Assembly (NCBI GenBank): GCA_041396125.1
Contig: JAWKZG010000015.1
Coordinates: 72,476 to 136,475, forward strand
Reading direction: 5' to 3'
DNA: 64,000 nt
From: JAWKZG01 sp041396125
Lineage (GTDB): Bacteria; Pseudomonadota; Gammaproteobacteria; Competibacterales; Competibacteraceae
Shown: positions 7,915 through 17,084 of the stretch, in pieces
How positions within the stretch are numbered: the stretch's first letter is position 1
Layout of the letters: every line of letters begins with the position of its first letter
Made by a program: the position numbers and the translations under genes
Notes under the pieces: model-generated
Database searches by the model: none
What the model was told of the DNA's origin: nothing
What the model saw: the letters and a program-made list of their open reading frames with translations, nothing else

Positions 7915-10284
7915 ATGATTCGACTGAACCAGACAGGACGTACCTTAACGCTGTTTCTCACCAGTTTAACGCTTACGCTGGCTCTGGGAGCCTGTGTTAC
8001 AGGCACTGACCCCGCACTTACGGAATCCTTTCAGGCAGCGGGTGACGACCCTGGAAAACTATTGATTGTGGATTGCCTGCTGCCCGGGCAGGTGCGCAAA
8101 CTGGGAACCTCTGCAACCTATATTACGGCGCGGCGACCGATCAAGACCACCATTGGCTTGTGTGAGATTCGTGGCGGTGAGTACATCGCTTATGACCGGG
8201 CTGATCTGAGCACCGCGCTGCGCTTTTGGCTGGCACCGGCTGAGAGCGGCGATCCGCAGGCCCAGGCAAATGTCGGTGAGATCTACGAACGAGGCTTGGG
8301 AGTGGCGCCTGATTATGCTCAGGCCGCAGTCTGGTATCGCAAGGCCGCCGAGCAAGGCTTGCCGCGGGCGCAGATTAATCTGGGGCATCTTTACGAACGG
8401 GGTCTGGGGGTGCCGCAGGACAAGACTCAGGCACTGAACTGGTATCGTGCGGCCGCAGGCCTGAGTGCGGATGAACTGGTGTTTACTTCTTCTTTGCAAG
8501 ATTTGCGCGCCCAGGCTCTGGCATCCGACCAGGCGGTGAGCGCTGCCCGTCAGGAAGCAGCCAGCGCCCGTGCCGAGGCCGATCGCCTGCGCGCCCAGCT
8601 GCGCGATTTGCAATCCCGGCTGCAGCAGCAAAATCAGCAGGAACGCAGTATTCGTAATGAGCTGGACAAGGCACGGCAAGCTTTACTGCGTACACCGCAG
8701 CCTGTTGCAGTATCGCAACGCAGCCCGCAGACGGTGGTCAAGGAAGTTGTCAAGCTGGTGCCCGTCGCTGACGACACCCAAGTACGCGCTTTAAAGTCCG
8801 AACTGGCGAAGCAGATCCAGGAGCAGAGCCGAATCAAGCAGGAAGCCGAGTTATTACAGCAACGACTGGCAGCGGAAGCCAGCGGGAAGTTAGCGCTGCG
8901 TGAACAATTGGCGCAACTGGAGCAGCAACTGGCCGCGTCTAAAAAGGAGAAGCAGCAACTGACGCAGAATGATGCAACGATCCAGCAGGCGCGTATGCAG
9001 CAATTGAGTCAGGCGCAACAGGACTTGCAGGCTGCCCGCCAGGCTTTGCAGCAGCACGCTGATTTATTGCAGTCGCAAGCGAGTACAGAGACCGAGCAAT
9101 TGCGCCAGGCGTTGGCCGACAGTGAAGCGCGCATTGCCGAGTTGCAGCAGACCTTGACAACAAGCCGCGATCAACTGGTTTCGCAGGCCGATCTGGATGT
9201 ACAGCGCGCTAATCTGATGCGGGCCCGGCAGCAACTGGATGCGACCCGTCAGCAGATCGAACAGCAGCAACGTGTGCTGGCCCAGCGCGATGATGCAGAA
9301 GTACGCCAATTGACCGAGCAATTGCGGGCGCAAAGCGAAGCACTGAAAAACAAGGAAGCCCAGATTCAGGAACTGAGCGAAAAGCTTAATAGCAGTGCCG
9401 AGAAAATTGCTCAGGCTTCCGGGCAGATTGAAGCGCTGGAACAGGAAACCGAGACCGTTAAACAAACCATTCGGGTCAGAGGCGAGGTACCGTCCGAGAG
9501 CCCGGTCGCCCAGACCGAAGAACCTCGTTTCGCCGGGCTTGATTTTGGCCGCTATCATGCACTGGTGATCGGCAATAACAATTATGCCAATATGGAGGGT
9601 TTGAAAACGGCGGTCAGCGATGCCCGTGCTATTGCCGAGGTCTTACGTAGCCGTTATGGTTTCAAGGTGCAATTATTGGTTAACGCGACCCGCAAGGATA
9701 TTCTCTCGGCCCTGAATAAATACCGGGAGCAACTGGGTGAGAGTGATAATTTCCTGGTCTACTATGCCGGTCACGGTAAACTGGATCGGGCCAACGACCG
9801 TGGTCATTGGTTGCCAGTAGATGCCGAAGCCAATGATCCCACCAACTGGATATCCAATACCTCGCTGACGGATATTATCAACGCTATGCTCGCCAAGCAC
9901 GTTATGGTTATCGCCGATTCCTGTTATTCCGGCAGCCTGACGCGCTCGGTATCAACGGCTTTAGGGACCGATGCCACCGCGAACCTGCAGGAGAAATGGT
10001 TGCGTAAAATGATTACGCTACGGTCGCGTACGGTACTGACGTCAGGCGGGCTGCAGCCGGTACTGGACAGTGGGGGCGGCAATCATTCTATCTTTGCCAA
10101 AGAACTGTTACAGGCGCTGCGGAGCAATGATAATGTGCTGGAAGGTCCGTTATTGTATAGTCAGGTTGCCCGCCGCGTAAAAACTGCGGCCACTCGCTTG
10201 GGATATGATCAAACGCCGGAATATGCACCGATCAATTTTGCCGGCGACCTGGGTGCGCCGTTTTTCTTTCGCCCGCAGGCCTGA
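7915..10284 (+). CDS. Caspase-fold (C14) lipoprotein with Sel1 repeats and long coiled coil
   Basis: A 789-residue protein probably anchored in the envelope: the signal peptide ends in the lipobox LALGAC (Cys27). Two Sel1-like repeats follow (about 80-155; GEIYERGLGVAPDYAQA and GHLYERGLGVPQDKTQA). A Gln/Ala/Glu-rich coiled coil covers about 190-530. The C-terminal caspase domain is about 545-789. Both catalytic residues are present: His620 in YYAGHG and Cys670 in DSCYSG. The ATG at 7915 is preferred because AAGG lies 8 bases upstream; an ATG at 7897 is possible but has no well-placed ribosome binding site. Bacterial caspase homologues cleave after basic residues or act in cell death or signalling, but the substrate here is unknown. 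It appears to be a single-gene unit. Confidence 0.9.
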   Translation: MIRLNQTGRTLTLFLTSLTLTLALGACVTGTDPALTESFQAAGDDPGKLLIVDCLLPGQVRKLGTSATYITARRPIKTTIGLCEIRGGEYIAYDRADLSTALRFWLAPAESGDPQAQANVGEIYERGLGVAPDYAQAAVWYRKAAEQGLPRAQINLGHLYERGLGVPQDKTQALNWYRAAAGLSADELVFTSSLQDLRAQALASDQAVSAARQEAASARAEADRLRAQLRDLQSRLQQQNQQERSIRNELDKARQALLRTPQPVAVSQRSPQTVVKEVVKLVPVADDTQVRALKSELAKQIQEQSRIKQEAELLQQRLAAEASGKLALREQLAQLEQQLAASKKEKQQLTQNDATIQQARMQQLSQAQQDLQAARQALQQHADLLQSQASTETEQLRQALADSEARIAELQQTLTTSRDQLVSQADLDVQRANLMRARQQLDATRQQIEQQQRVLAQRDDAEVRQLTEQLRAQSEALKNKEAQIQELSEKLNSSAEKIAQASGQIEALEQETETVKQTIRVRGEVPSESPVAQTEEPRFAGLDFGRYHALVIGNNNYANMEGLKTAVSDARAIAEVLRSRYGFKVQLLVNATRKDILSALNKYREQLGESDNFLVYYAGHGKLDRANDRGHWLPVDAEANDPTNWISNTSLTDIINAMLAKHVMVIADSCYSGSLTRSVSTALGTDATANLQEKWLRKMITLRSRTVLTSGGLQPVLDSGGGNHSIFAKELLQALRSNDNVLEGPLLYSQVARRVKTAATRLGYDQTPEYAPINFAGDLGAPFFFRPQA

Positions 10285-10286
10285 GT

Positions 10287-10754
10287 TCAGACGGACACAC
10301 GCAGATCATGCTGCATACGTACTGCAGCTTCGCGGCCGTAGTAGTAGTTTGGTATGATCTGCGTCTCGCGGTAGCCCAGCGCCTGATAAAACTGGCGGCT
10401 GATCGTATTGCGGGCGCGAACTTCCAGCTGTACGTGTGCAATCCCCGCTACACGGGCAGGTTTTTCAAGCCATTCCACCATGCTGCGCCCGATGCTGCGG
10501 CGGCGTAATGCCGGATTTACCGCCAATAACAGCAAATGCGCGTTTTCAGCGTGGTAGTGCATGATAGAAAAACCAACGAGCGAACCATTAGCCCGTGCTG
10601 CCAGCACATTGACGTCAGGGTGAAGAATCTGTTTTAGCACCCGGGCGCTGCGCCAGCGCCATTCCAGACCGGCTTCGACCAAGTCGCGTGACATCGCAGC
10701 GATGCGTACCGAATCGGCTGGTTTGGCGAGGGCGAGTTCAACGGTTGCGGCCAT
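10287..10754 (-). CDS. GNAT-family N-acetyltransferase (RimI-like)
   Basis: A 155-residue single-domain acetyltransferase. The acetyl-CoA binding region reads LLLAVNPALRRRSIGRSMVEWL, matching GNAT motif A (R/Q-x-x-G-x-G/S). The C-terminal half has LEVRARNTISRQFYQALGY, typical of RimI-like enzymes that acetylate protein N-termini or small amines. The substrate cannot be told. It converges with the caspase gene, with only 2 bp between the stop codons. Confidence 0.82.
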   Translation of the reverse strand: MAATVELALAKPADSVRIAAMSRDLVEAGLEWRWRSARVLKQILHPDVNVLAARANGSLVGFSIMHYHAENAHLLLLAVNPALRRRSIGRSMVEWLEKPARVAGIAHVQLEVRARNTISRQFYQALGYRETQIIPNYYYGREAAVRMQHDLRVSV

Positions 10755-10852
10755 AACTAAATATCCTGCTTATACTGGCGTCAGCTTCATTATGAGCATC
10801 TCCGACCTGTTGTCAGTTGTCAATAATTTGTTCCTTACCAGAAGGAGGACCT

Positions 10853-12061
10853 ATGAAAATTACCTGTTTAGAAACCATTCAACTGGAGGAATTCCCCAAC
10901 TTAGTCTGGTTACAGATTCATACGGACGAAGGTATTAAAGGGCTGGGGGAGACTTTTTTGGGTGCACAGGCGACGGCAGCGTATCTGCACGAAACCGCCG
11001 CCCCCTTGTTGCTGGGGCAGGACCCGCTGCACATCGATGCCCATTCCCATAAGCTGATGAACGGTTATCTGGGGTTTGCCAGCAGTGGTGCGGAAGTGCG
11101 CGGTGCTTCAGCGGTGGATATTGCATTATGGGATATATTCGGTCAGGCGATGAACCAGCCGATCCATCAAATGTTGGGTGGTTTGAGTCGCGATAAAATC
11201 CGCACCTATAACACCTGCGCGGGGTATCGATATGTGCGCGGCGGCGCTGGCCAGCGGACGGATAACTGGGGGCTGAACAGTGCTGCCAAACAGGGGCCCT
11301 ACGAAGATCTGGACGCTTTTCTGAACCGTGCCGACGAACTCGCCCACAGTCTGCTGGAGCAGGGCATTACCGGGATGAAAATCTGGCCGTTCGATTTTGC
11401 TGCCGAGCGCAGCGGCGGGCTGTACATCTCACCGCAGGAACTCAATACTGCACTGGAGCCATTTCGCAAGATCCGCAATGCCGTCGGCGACAAAATGGAC
11501 ATCATGGTGGAGATGCATTCGCTCTGGAACCTGCCGGCTGCCAAACGGATTTTGCAGGAACTGGAACCCTTCAAACCGTTCTGGTACGAAGATCCGATCA
11601 AAATGCATAATTTCGATGCCCTGGCTGAACTGGCTGCCAGCACCCGCGTGCCGGTCTGTGCCAGTGAAACCATCGCCGGCCGGCCGGCATTCCGGGAACT
11701 GATGGCCAAACATGCCACCGGTATTGTTATGCTGGATCTCAGCTGGGTCGGCGGTATTTCCGAAGCCAAGAAAGTCGCTACAATGGCCGAAGCACATCTC
11801 TTGCCGGTTGCACCGCACGATTGTACCGGACCTGTGGTGTTGATAGCGTCGCTGCATTTGTCGCTGAATGCACCGAATGCCCTGATCCAGGAGTCAGTGC
11901 GAGCGTTTTATACCGGCTGGTACAAGGAACTGGTAACGGAATTGCCGCGCATTGAAAACGGTTATGTTTATCCGATGAGCGGGCCGGGGCTGGGAACTCA
12001 GTTATTGCCGGATGTTGTAAAGCGGCAAGACGCAACCATACGGCGTTCGGAGCTAAAGTAG
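10853..12061 (+). CDS. Mandelate racemase / muconate lactonizing enzyme family (enolase superfamily) protein
   Basis: A 402-residue enzyme expected to abstract a proton alpha to a carboxylate, with Mg2+ as cofactor. It has the N-terminal capping domain and a C-terminal barrel. Metal ligands lie in MVEMHSLW, WYEDPIK and CASET, with Lys in GMKIWPFD. The His base lies in APHDCTGP, as in the mandelate-racemase and sugar-acid dehydratase groups. The substrate is probably a sugar acid but cannot be assigned. The ATG at 10853 follows a perfect GGAGG 5-6 bases upstream. It is transcribed alone, ending at a strong terminator (12079-12123), so there is no pathway context. Confidence 0.85.
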   Translation: MKITCLETIQLEEFPNLVWLQIHTDEGIKGLGETFLGAQATAAYLHETAAPLLLGQDPLHIDAHSHKLMNGYLGFASSGAEVRGASAVDIALWDIFGQAMNQPIHQMLGGLSRDKIRTYNTCAGYRYVRGGAGQRTDNWGLNSAAKQGPYEDLDAFLNRADELAHSLLEQGITGMKIWPFDFAAERSGGLYISPQELNTALEPFRKIRNAVGDKMDIMVEMHSLWNLPAAKRILQELEPFKPFWYEDPIKMHNFDALAELAASTRVPVCASETIAGRPAFRELMAKHATGIVMLDLSWVGGISEAKKVATMAEAHLLPVAPHDCTGPVVLIASLHLSLNAPNALIQESVRAFYTGWYKELVTELPRIENGYVYPMSGPGLGTQLLPDVVKRQDATIRRSELK

Positions 12062-12078
12062 CCGATCTGACAAACGGT

Positions 12079-12123
12079 ACTGACAGCGGCAGGGTATACC
12101 GGTCGCCGTTGTCAGTGGTTTTT
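12079..12123 (+). terminator. Rho-independent terminator after the enolase-superfamily gene
   Basis: A 12-bp stem (ACTGACAGCGGC with GCCGTTGTCAGT, one G-T pair) is followed by GG and five T residues. It lies 17 bp after the stop codon. Confidence 0.85.
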
Positions 12124-12149
12124 GCAAGCGCTGCAGCGCCCGGTGCGAT

Positions 12150-13082
12150 TTAAGATAAGCGTGAACGCAAGGTGCGTAGGCGACCGGCGATTTTAGCGCT
12201 GAGAGTTACGTTGTGGCTGTCTTTTGATGACTCGACCCTATGACGTTCCAGCAATTCCGGTTTTTCTTTGTTTTTATCTACTGCCATCAGGGCCTGCTTG
12301 ATGGATGAATCCATCAGCGATTCCTTCACAGGTTTGTTCAGATAGCGATAGATTTGTCCATGGTTGATCAGTTTTACCGCCCTGTCCGGCGTGATCATGG
12401 ACGTCTGCACAATAGTGATAATCTGTGGGTATTGCTCTTTCAGCAGCATAATAAAATCTGCGGCGTCGATCTCATCATTAATCGACGTGTCAATGATCAG
12501 CAGATCAATGTCTTGCGCAACCAGAATATCCAAGGCTTCGGCAATACTGCTGGCGGCGTAAAGCGCGTATTTTTTGCCGTAACGCTGGGCGAAAATATTC
12601 TGGGTTTCCTGATCGTCATCCAGTATCAGCATGCCGTGGGATTGGGGCCTCGGCAGCGCTTCGATGGCAGTTGCCGGGATGGCCGGTTCTGCCATCGAAT
12701 CCATGGTGTGCTCAGCAATTTCCACTGCGCTGTCAACGATAACCCGCAGCTCTGCCGCCTGCCATGGTTTGATAACGAAGCGGAAAACCTCGCCCTCATT
12801 GATCGAATTCATAATAGCGGACATGTCAGAATATGCCGTTAGCAGAATACGCATTGTAAAAGGCGATATCTTTTTCACTTCTTGCAATAATTCATGCCCA
12901 AGCATGTTTGGCATGAGTTGATCACTAAGAATCGCATGTACCCGTTCGCGCTGGATAATGTCCAGCGCCTCGGCACCATTGCTGGCGGTCAGAACCTGAT
13001 ATTTAGCTTTGAAGACCTCGCGCAGGATTATCAGAGTTTGGGGATCATCGTCGACACATAATATCTTGGCTTTATTGCTCAT
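12150..13082 (-). CDS. Tandem receiver-domain response regulator without output domain
   Basis: A 310-residue cytoplasmic signalling protein. The first receiver (about 5-125) has the acidic pair in CVDDDP, the phospho-acceptor Asp in ILSDQLMP and Lys in VIKPW. The second (about 152-270) has LDDDQE, Asp in LIIDTSI and Lys in LNKPV. Both keep the residues needed for phosphorylation. The last 40 residues are charged and contain no recognisable DNA-binding, HD-GYP or GGDEF domain. It could act as a phosphate sink or by protein contact. No histidine kinase is adjacent. Confidence 0.88.
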   Translation of the reverse strand: MSNKAKILCVDDDPQTLIILREVFKAKYQVLTASNGAEALDIIQRERVHAILSDQLMPNMLGHELLQEVKKISPFTMRILLTAYSDMSAIMNSINEGEVFRFVIKPWQAAELRVIVDSAVEIAEHTMDSMAEPAIPATAIEALPRPQSHGMLILDDDQETQNIFAQRYGKKYALYAASSIAEALDILVAQDIDLLIIDTSINDEIDAADFIMLLKEQYPQIITIVQTSMITPDRAVKLINHGQIYRYLNKPVKESLMDSSIKQALMAVDKNKEKPELLERHRVESSKDSHNVTLSAKIAGRLRTLRSRLS

Positions 13083-13541
13083 CTCTGTTCCTTCCCGCCA
13101 ATACTGCGTACTCTGGCCGTTCGTAAGAAACGGCTTGCGATCACTACGAAAATACCATCCTGCAGCTGCAGGCCATACTGCGTCCCGTTAAAATAGCACA
13201 CTAAAATATCCTGATCATTGAAGTTTTACCGCATTCGGCTAATAGCCAGTCAGTACGTCATTACAGGATAATCATCCTGGCACTGGTCTTGCTGCGTATT
13301 GCATTACAGAATTAGTTATCGTCCATCCCCGCCATGATTTTATGGGCGACAGCGTGCATTTATGCGGATTGGCAAGAATTCTAGGACTATTCTTTTGAAG
13401 ATCGCACTGAGTTGGTCTGTTTAATGTCGTTTCAGCTTGGCGGGAGGGCGTTGTCTCTCGCAGAAGAGCGAGCTATACAGATAACGTGGTGTGAGGAAGA
13501 AATGAACGCGAAGAGGGGGATTTTAAATTGCTTTTAAAGCA
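13083..13541. other. Intergenic region, no gene seen
   Basis: About 460 bases between the receiver protein and the thiolase terminator. I see short inverted repeats (for example CTCGC/GCGAG near 13460) but no open frame with coding character, no tRNA and no recognisable riboswitch. Confidence 0.5.
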
Positions 13542-13572
13542 GGGTGGGCACGGTGCTTGCCGCTGCCCACCC
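13542..13572 (-). terminator. Possible terminator after thiolase
   Basis: A 9-bp perfect stem (GGGTGGGCA with TGCCCACCC) lies 21 bp past the thiolase stop codon. No clean T run follows, so it may act as a stabilising hairpin instead. Confidence 0.5.
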
Positions 13573-13593
13573 AGATAATCAGAGCAGTATAGC

Positions 13594-14775
13594 TTAGCGC
13601 TCCAGCGCCAGCGCAACACCCTGACCACCGCCAATGCACAGTGTCGCCAAGCCTTTTTTGGCATCACGACGCTGCATTTCGTGCACCAGGTCTACCAGAA
13701 TACGGGCACCGGAAGCGCCAATCGGGTGGCCAAGCGCTATCGCACCGCCATTGACGTTGACTTTGCTGGTATCCCATTCCAGAGCGCGGTTGACGCTGAT
13801 CGCCTGGGCTGCGAAGGCTTCGTTAGCTTCAACCAGATCCAGATCATGCACCGTCCAGCCGGCTTTTTTCAGGCAGCGCTGGGTGGCGGGGATAGGGCCG
13901 GTCCCCATGATTTTAGGGTCAACGCCAGCACTGGCATAGGCAGCGATACGTGCCAGCGGCGTCAGACCGAGAGTCTTAGCCATGCTCTCGGACATTACCA
14001 GCAGGATGGCAGCGCCATCGTTAAGACCGGAGGCGTTACCAGCCGTAACGGTGCCGTCTTTTTTGAATGCCGGGCGCAGTTTGGCAAGCCCTTCAGCGGT
14101 GGTTTGTGGCCGGATGAATTCGTCATGCTTGAAAACCACCGGATCGCCTTTGCGCTGCGGAATGCTCACTGGCACGATTTGGGCGTCAAATTTACCGGCT
14201 TCCTGGGCTGCTCCGGCCTTCTGTTGCGAGGCGGCTGCAAACGCATCCTGCTCTTCTCGGCTGATGCCGAATTTTTCCGCGATATTTTCAGCGGTGATAC
14301 CCATATGGTAGCCATTGAAGGCATCCCACAGGCCATCTACGATCATGGTATCAAGCAGTTTCCAGTCACCCATCGCAACGCCTGTGCGTGAGTTCGGCAG
14401 TGCATGGGGGGCCATGCTCATGCTCTCCTGGCCGCCCGCGAGCAGGATATTGGCATCACCGGCCATAATCGCTTGCGCGGCCAGCGCAACGGTTTTCAAC
14501 CCGCTGCCGCAGACTTTATTGATGGTCATGGCGGGGACAATTTCCGGCAATCCGGCTTCGATCACGGCTTGTCGGGCGGGATTCTGGCCAGTGGCTGCGG
14601 TCAGTACCTGACCCAGAATGGCTTCGTCGATTTTACCGGGTTCAACGCCGGTCTGTTCCAGAATGGCTTTGATCACGGTTGCGCCCAGGGTGCTGGCTGG
14701 CACCGTGGCAAGCGAGCCTTTGAAATTACCAACCGCGGTGCGGCGGGCGGCGACAATAACAGCTGATTCAGTCAT
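13594..14775 (-). CDS. phaA: Acetyl-CoA acetyltransferase (beta-ketothiolase)
   Basis: Condenses two acetyl-CoA to acetoacetyl-CoA, the first step towards polyhydroxybutyrate, or runs in reverse in ketone breakdown. The 393-residue length is typical. The nucleophilic Cys is in NKVCGSGLK, the His in [10 protein letters not shown] and the second Cys in LCIGGGQG. The ATG at 14775 is chosen because GGAGG lies 8 bases upstream and [16 protein letters not shown] is the usual N-terminus. The PHA role is inferred from phaC and a phasin-like gene elsewhere in the window; no phaB reductase is present, so atoB is an equally fair name. Confidence 0.92.
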   Translation of the reverse strand: MTESAVIVAARRTAVGNFKGSLATVPASTLGATVIKAILEQTGVEPGKIDEAILGQVLTAATGQNPARQAVIEAGLPEIVPAMTINKVCGSGLKTVALAAQAIMAGDANILLAGGQESMSMAPHALPNSRTGVAMGDWKLLDTMIVDGLWDAFNGYHMGITAENIAEKFGISREEQDAFAAASQQKAGAAQEAGKFDAQIVPVSIPQRKGDPVVFKHDEFIRPQTTAEGLAKLRPAFKKDGTVTAGNASGLNDGAAILLVMSESMAKTLGLTPLARIAAYASAGVDPKIMGTGPIPATQRCLKKAGWTVHDLDLVEANEAFAAQAISVNRALEWDTSKVNVNGGAIALGHPIGASGARILVDLVHEMQRRDAKKGLATLCIGGGQGVALALER

Positions 14776-14889
14776 GGGCTTATCCTCCGGGGGTGTGTTG
14801 CCTCTGCTGCAGTGCAGCAATCCGCGCTATGATACCGCCAAACACAGTCGCGGGTATACGTATTTATGCGGTATGAGTCGTGAACCTGT

Positions 14890-15495
14890 TTATTGGCCAA
14901 AAGTTGTTGCGGTTTCGAGGTAGCGTTTCTCCTGGTCGGTTGAGATGCGGCCAAGCGCCTTGTTACGATGGGGAAAACGGCCAAACTGTTCGATGATTTC
15001 CTGGTGCTTGACGGCATAGTCAAGATTGCCCTGAGCGCGTTTGCGATAAGCCGGGGGGGCCGCGTCGCGCAATTGGGTGTACAGGGCGACGCAACGTTTC
15101 TGATCGGCCAGGTTTTCGGAGTGCTCAAGCGGCAAATAAAAAAACACCTGCTCGCTGGGAGCCAGTTGCTGATCATGCTGCAGGCGCAGACCTTCCAGGC
15201 AGAGCTTGAGAGCTTTGGCGTCGCCAGCAAAAGCAGCGCCGCTGCCACGGAAGATATTACGGCTGAACTGATCCAATACCAGAATTAACGCCAGCCGTCC
15301 GCGCGGCTGTTCGGCCCAGTGGTCCAGTTCGCCCCGCAGCGCCTGCTCATGCACAGCGCCAAATTGCGTGCGAATCGTCGCATCGGTGGCCGCGCCGCCT
15401 TGAAACCATAGCTTGTTACGCTCTTCGGCCGCGTAACCGTGCTCATCCAGTTCGCTAAACCAGAAAGTAAGAATAGCTTCGATAGTGGTATCCAT
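14890..15495 (-). CDS. DUF924 family protein
   Basis: A 201-residue soluble helical protein. The family pattern is clear: ILTFWFSELD, KLWFQGG, LILVLDQFSRNIFRG, FFYLPLEHSE and KHQEIIEQFGRFPHRNKALGR. The family forms a tetratricopeptide-like helical fold of unknown function. It is 11 bp before the META-domain gene's end on the same strand and may share its transcript. Confidence 0.85.
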   Translation of the reverse strand: MDTTIEAILTFWFSELDEHGYAAEERNKLWFQGGAATDATIRTQFGAVHEQALRGELDHWAEQPRGRLALILVLDQFSRNIFRGSGAAFAGDAKALKLCLEGLRLQHDQQLAPSEQVFFYLPLEHSENLADQKRCVALYTQLRDAAPPAYRKRAQGNLDYAVKHQEIIEQFGRFPHRNKALGRISTDQEKRYLETATTFGQ

Positions 15496-15506
15496 AAGCG
15501 TGATTA

Positions 15507-15956
15507 TTACTGCTCAAATTCCAGGTTGCCGGCGGGGCCGGACAGGCGCAGTTGATCTGCGTCGATGGTGAATCGGGTAACGCTGGCCAGAGCCTGAAAA
15601 AAACGTTGCTCCAGCTCCATCTGCTCAAGGCAGAACTTTTTCGTTGCGCCGACCTGCCCGATTGTTAAGGTGCCGTCCGGGCTGGCGGTAAAAATCCCGA
15701 AGTACTGATTGCAGCCACCATATCCGTTAATGCGGCCTTCCCGGCTGAAACTCATTGTAATCGGGGGCTGGACTTGCACAGATTGCCCTGCGAGTGTTGT
15801 CAAGCGCCAGGGTTGACCCTGTTCCAGCAGGACTGGGTTGCTATGACTTGGTTGGTCAGAGGCGTCGTTATTCATGCCGATGCAACTTGCCTGACTGACC
15901 AGACTGAAGGCTAAAAGGCAGCCCCAGAATCCTGTTTTTGAACCAGTTTGTGACAT
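15507..15956 (-). CDS. META-domain (HslJ-like) lipoprotein
   Basis: A 149-residue exported protein. The signal peptide ends at a lipobox-like SQASC. One META domain follows (about 45-149), with the motif GRINGYGGCNQYFG and a second conserved Cys in KKFCLEQMELEQRFF. HslJ-like proteins are linked to heat and antibiotic tolerance, and their biochemical role is not settled. Confidence 0.82.
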   Translation of the reverse strand: MSQTGSKTGFWGCLLAFSLVSQASCIGMNNDASDQPSHSNPVLLEQGQPWRLTTLAGQSVQVQPPITMSFSREGRINGYGGCNQYFGIFTASPDGTLTIGQVGATKKFCLEQMELEQRFFQALASVTRFTIDADQLRLSGPAGNLEFEQ

Positions 15957-15993
15957 GGTGTAGTTCCACGTTTACTCCGATTGAGTAGGGCTA

Positions 15994-16572
15994 TCATGCC
16001 AGTCGTATCAGAAACTGCGCAAGCTGCGCGCCTAATCCTTCAATGCGCTTTTGCATCGCCTCGTCTTTAAGACCGCCGGCGTCGTTAAAGGCCTCGCTGG
16101 CTTTGTTGACGGCTTGTTGATCTGGTAGCACGATACAGCCGATATTTCCGAGTATTGCCCGTACATGAATCAGTCCCCGCAAACCGCCCAGCGCGCCAGG
16201 TGAAGCACTGATAAGCGTCACCACCTTACCTTTAAAAGCCGCTAAAGGTGGTTCGTTCGGGACAGGGCGTGAGACCCAGTCAAGGGTGTTTTTGAGCACT
16301 GCAGTAATTGAGCTGTTGTATTCGGGACAGGCCAGCAACAAGCCCTGATGTGATGTGAAAAGTTCTTTCAGCTGCAAGGCATTTTCGGGAACGCCAGCAG
16401 TGGCTTCCAGGTCACCATCATAAAGCGGGAGCGGGAAGTCCTTAAGATCGATAAGCGTGACTTGTGCGCCTGCAGAGCGGGCACCTTGGAGTGCAATGTG
16501 CAGCAGTTTTTTATTCCAGGAATCGCGCCGGGTGCTACCGGCGAAGGCGAGAATCTTGACAGGTTCGCTCAT
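15994..16572 (-). CDS. NADPH-dependent FMN reductase family protein
   Basis: A 192-residue flavodoxin-like oxidoreductase. The FMN phosphate loop is FAGSTRRDSWNKKL. CPEYNSSITAVLKNTLDW and SASPGALGGLRGL are typical of the ChrR/ArsH/SsuE-like quinone and azo reductases. It probably binds FMN and reduces quinones or similar small molecules with NAD(P)H. The natural substrate cannot be inferred. Confidence 0.86.
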   Translation of the reverse strand: MSEPVKILAFAGSTRRDSWNKKLLHIALQGARSAGAQVTLIDLKDFPLPLYDGDLEATAGVPENALQLKELFTSHQGLLLACPEYNSSITAVLKNTLDWVSRPVPNEPPLAAFKGKVVTLISASPGALGGLRGLIHVRAILGNIGCIVLPDQQAVNKASEAFNDAGGLKDEAMQKRIEGLGAQLAQFLIRLA

Positions 16573-16696
16573 TGTTTCTCCCGTGTTAATGCAGAAGGGT
16601 AACTACAGTGAGCTAACACTAGCAATTTTTACTGCCAAGGCCAAATAGCCTGCTTTCTACTGAATTTATGAAGTGCCGGAAAAACGCTGTATTGGA

Positions 16697-17068
16697 TCAG
16701 CGTGAGCGGGATTGCAGCAAACGACGCAGGCAAAAAAAATTCAGTGGCACCATGCCGGCGATGGTGATGAAAACCGCCAGTCGTTCGGCGATGCCAAGCT
16801 GATCCACCAGTAACGACAGCAGGCCCAGGCTCAGCCCGTAAGAGAGCAGATAGTACAATGCATTATGGGTGAAACGGCGGCGAGTGGTTGAGACCTCGAA
16901 GACAAAACGGGTATAGACCAGCCCAGTAAATACAATACCGCAGATAAAAGCGGTGCTGAAGGCGACCGGATACGGCCACCAAAGCAACAATAGCTGATAT
17001 AGAGCCAGTGTTAACAGCGTATTCAGGCCGCCTGCCAGCAGAAAACGCAGCAACTGCCGGTGCAGCAT
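16697..17068 (-). CDS. GtrA-like membrane protein
   Basis: About 123 residues with four hydrophobic segments. It has the GtrA-family start FLLAGGLNTLLTLALYQLLL, followed by Phe/Thr-rich helices (AFICGIVFTGLVYTRFVF). Family members are thought to help move lipid-linked sugars across the inner membrane. The ATG at 17068 is preferred; an in-frame TTG at 17098 would overlap the end of the transporter gene by 14 bp. The neighbouring sulfur transporter gives no functional clue. Confidence 0.78.
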   Translation of the reverse strand: MLHRQLLRFLLAGGLNTLLTLALYQLLLLWWPYPVAFSTAFICGIVFTGLVYTRFVFEVSTTRRRFTHNALYYLLSYGLSLGLLSLLVDQLGIAERLAVFITIAGMVPLNFFCLRRLLQSRSR

Positions 17069-17084
17069 CACTGTGCGTTTGGCG

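Noticed and set aside
13083..13593. tRNA or small RNA gene in the gap before thiolase
   Set aside because: Short hairpins only; no cloverleaf, promoter-terminator pair or T run.
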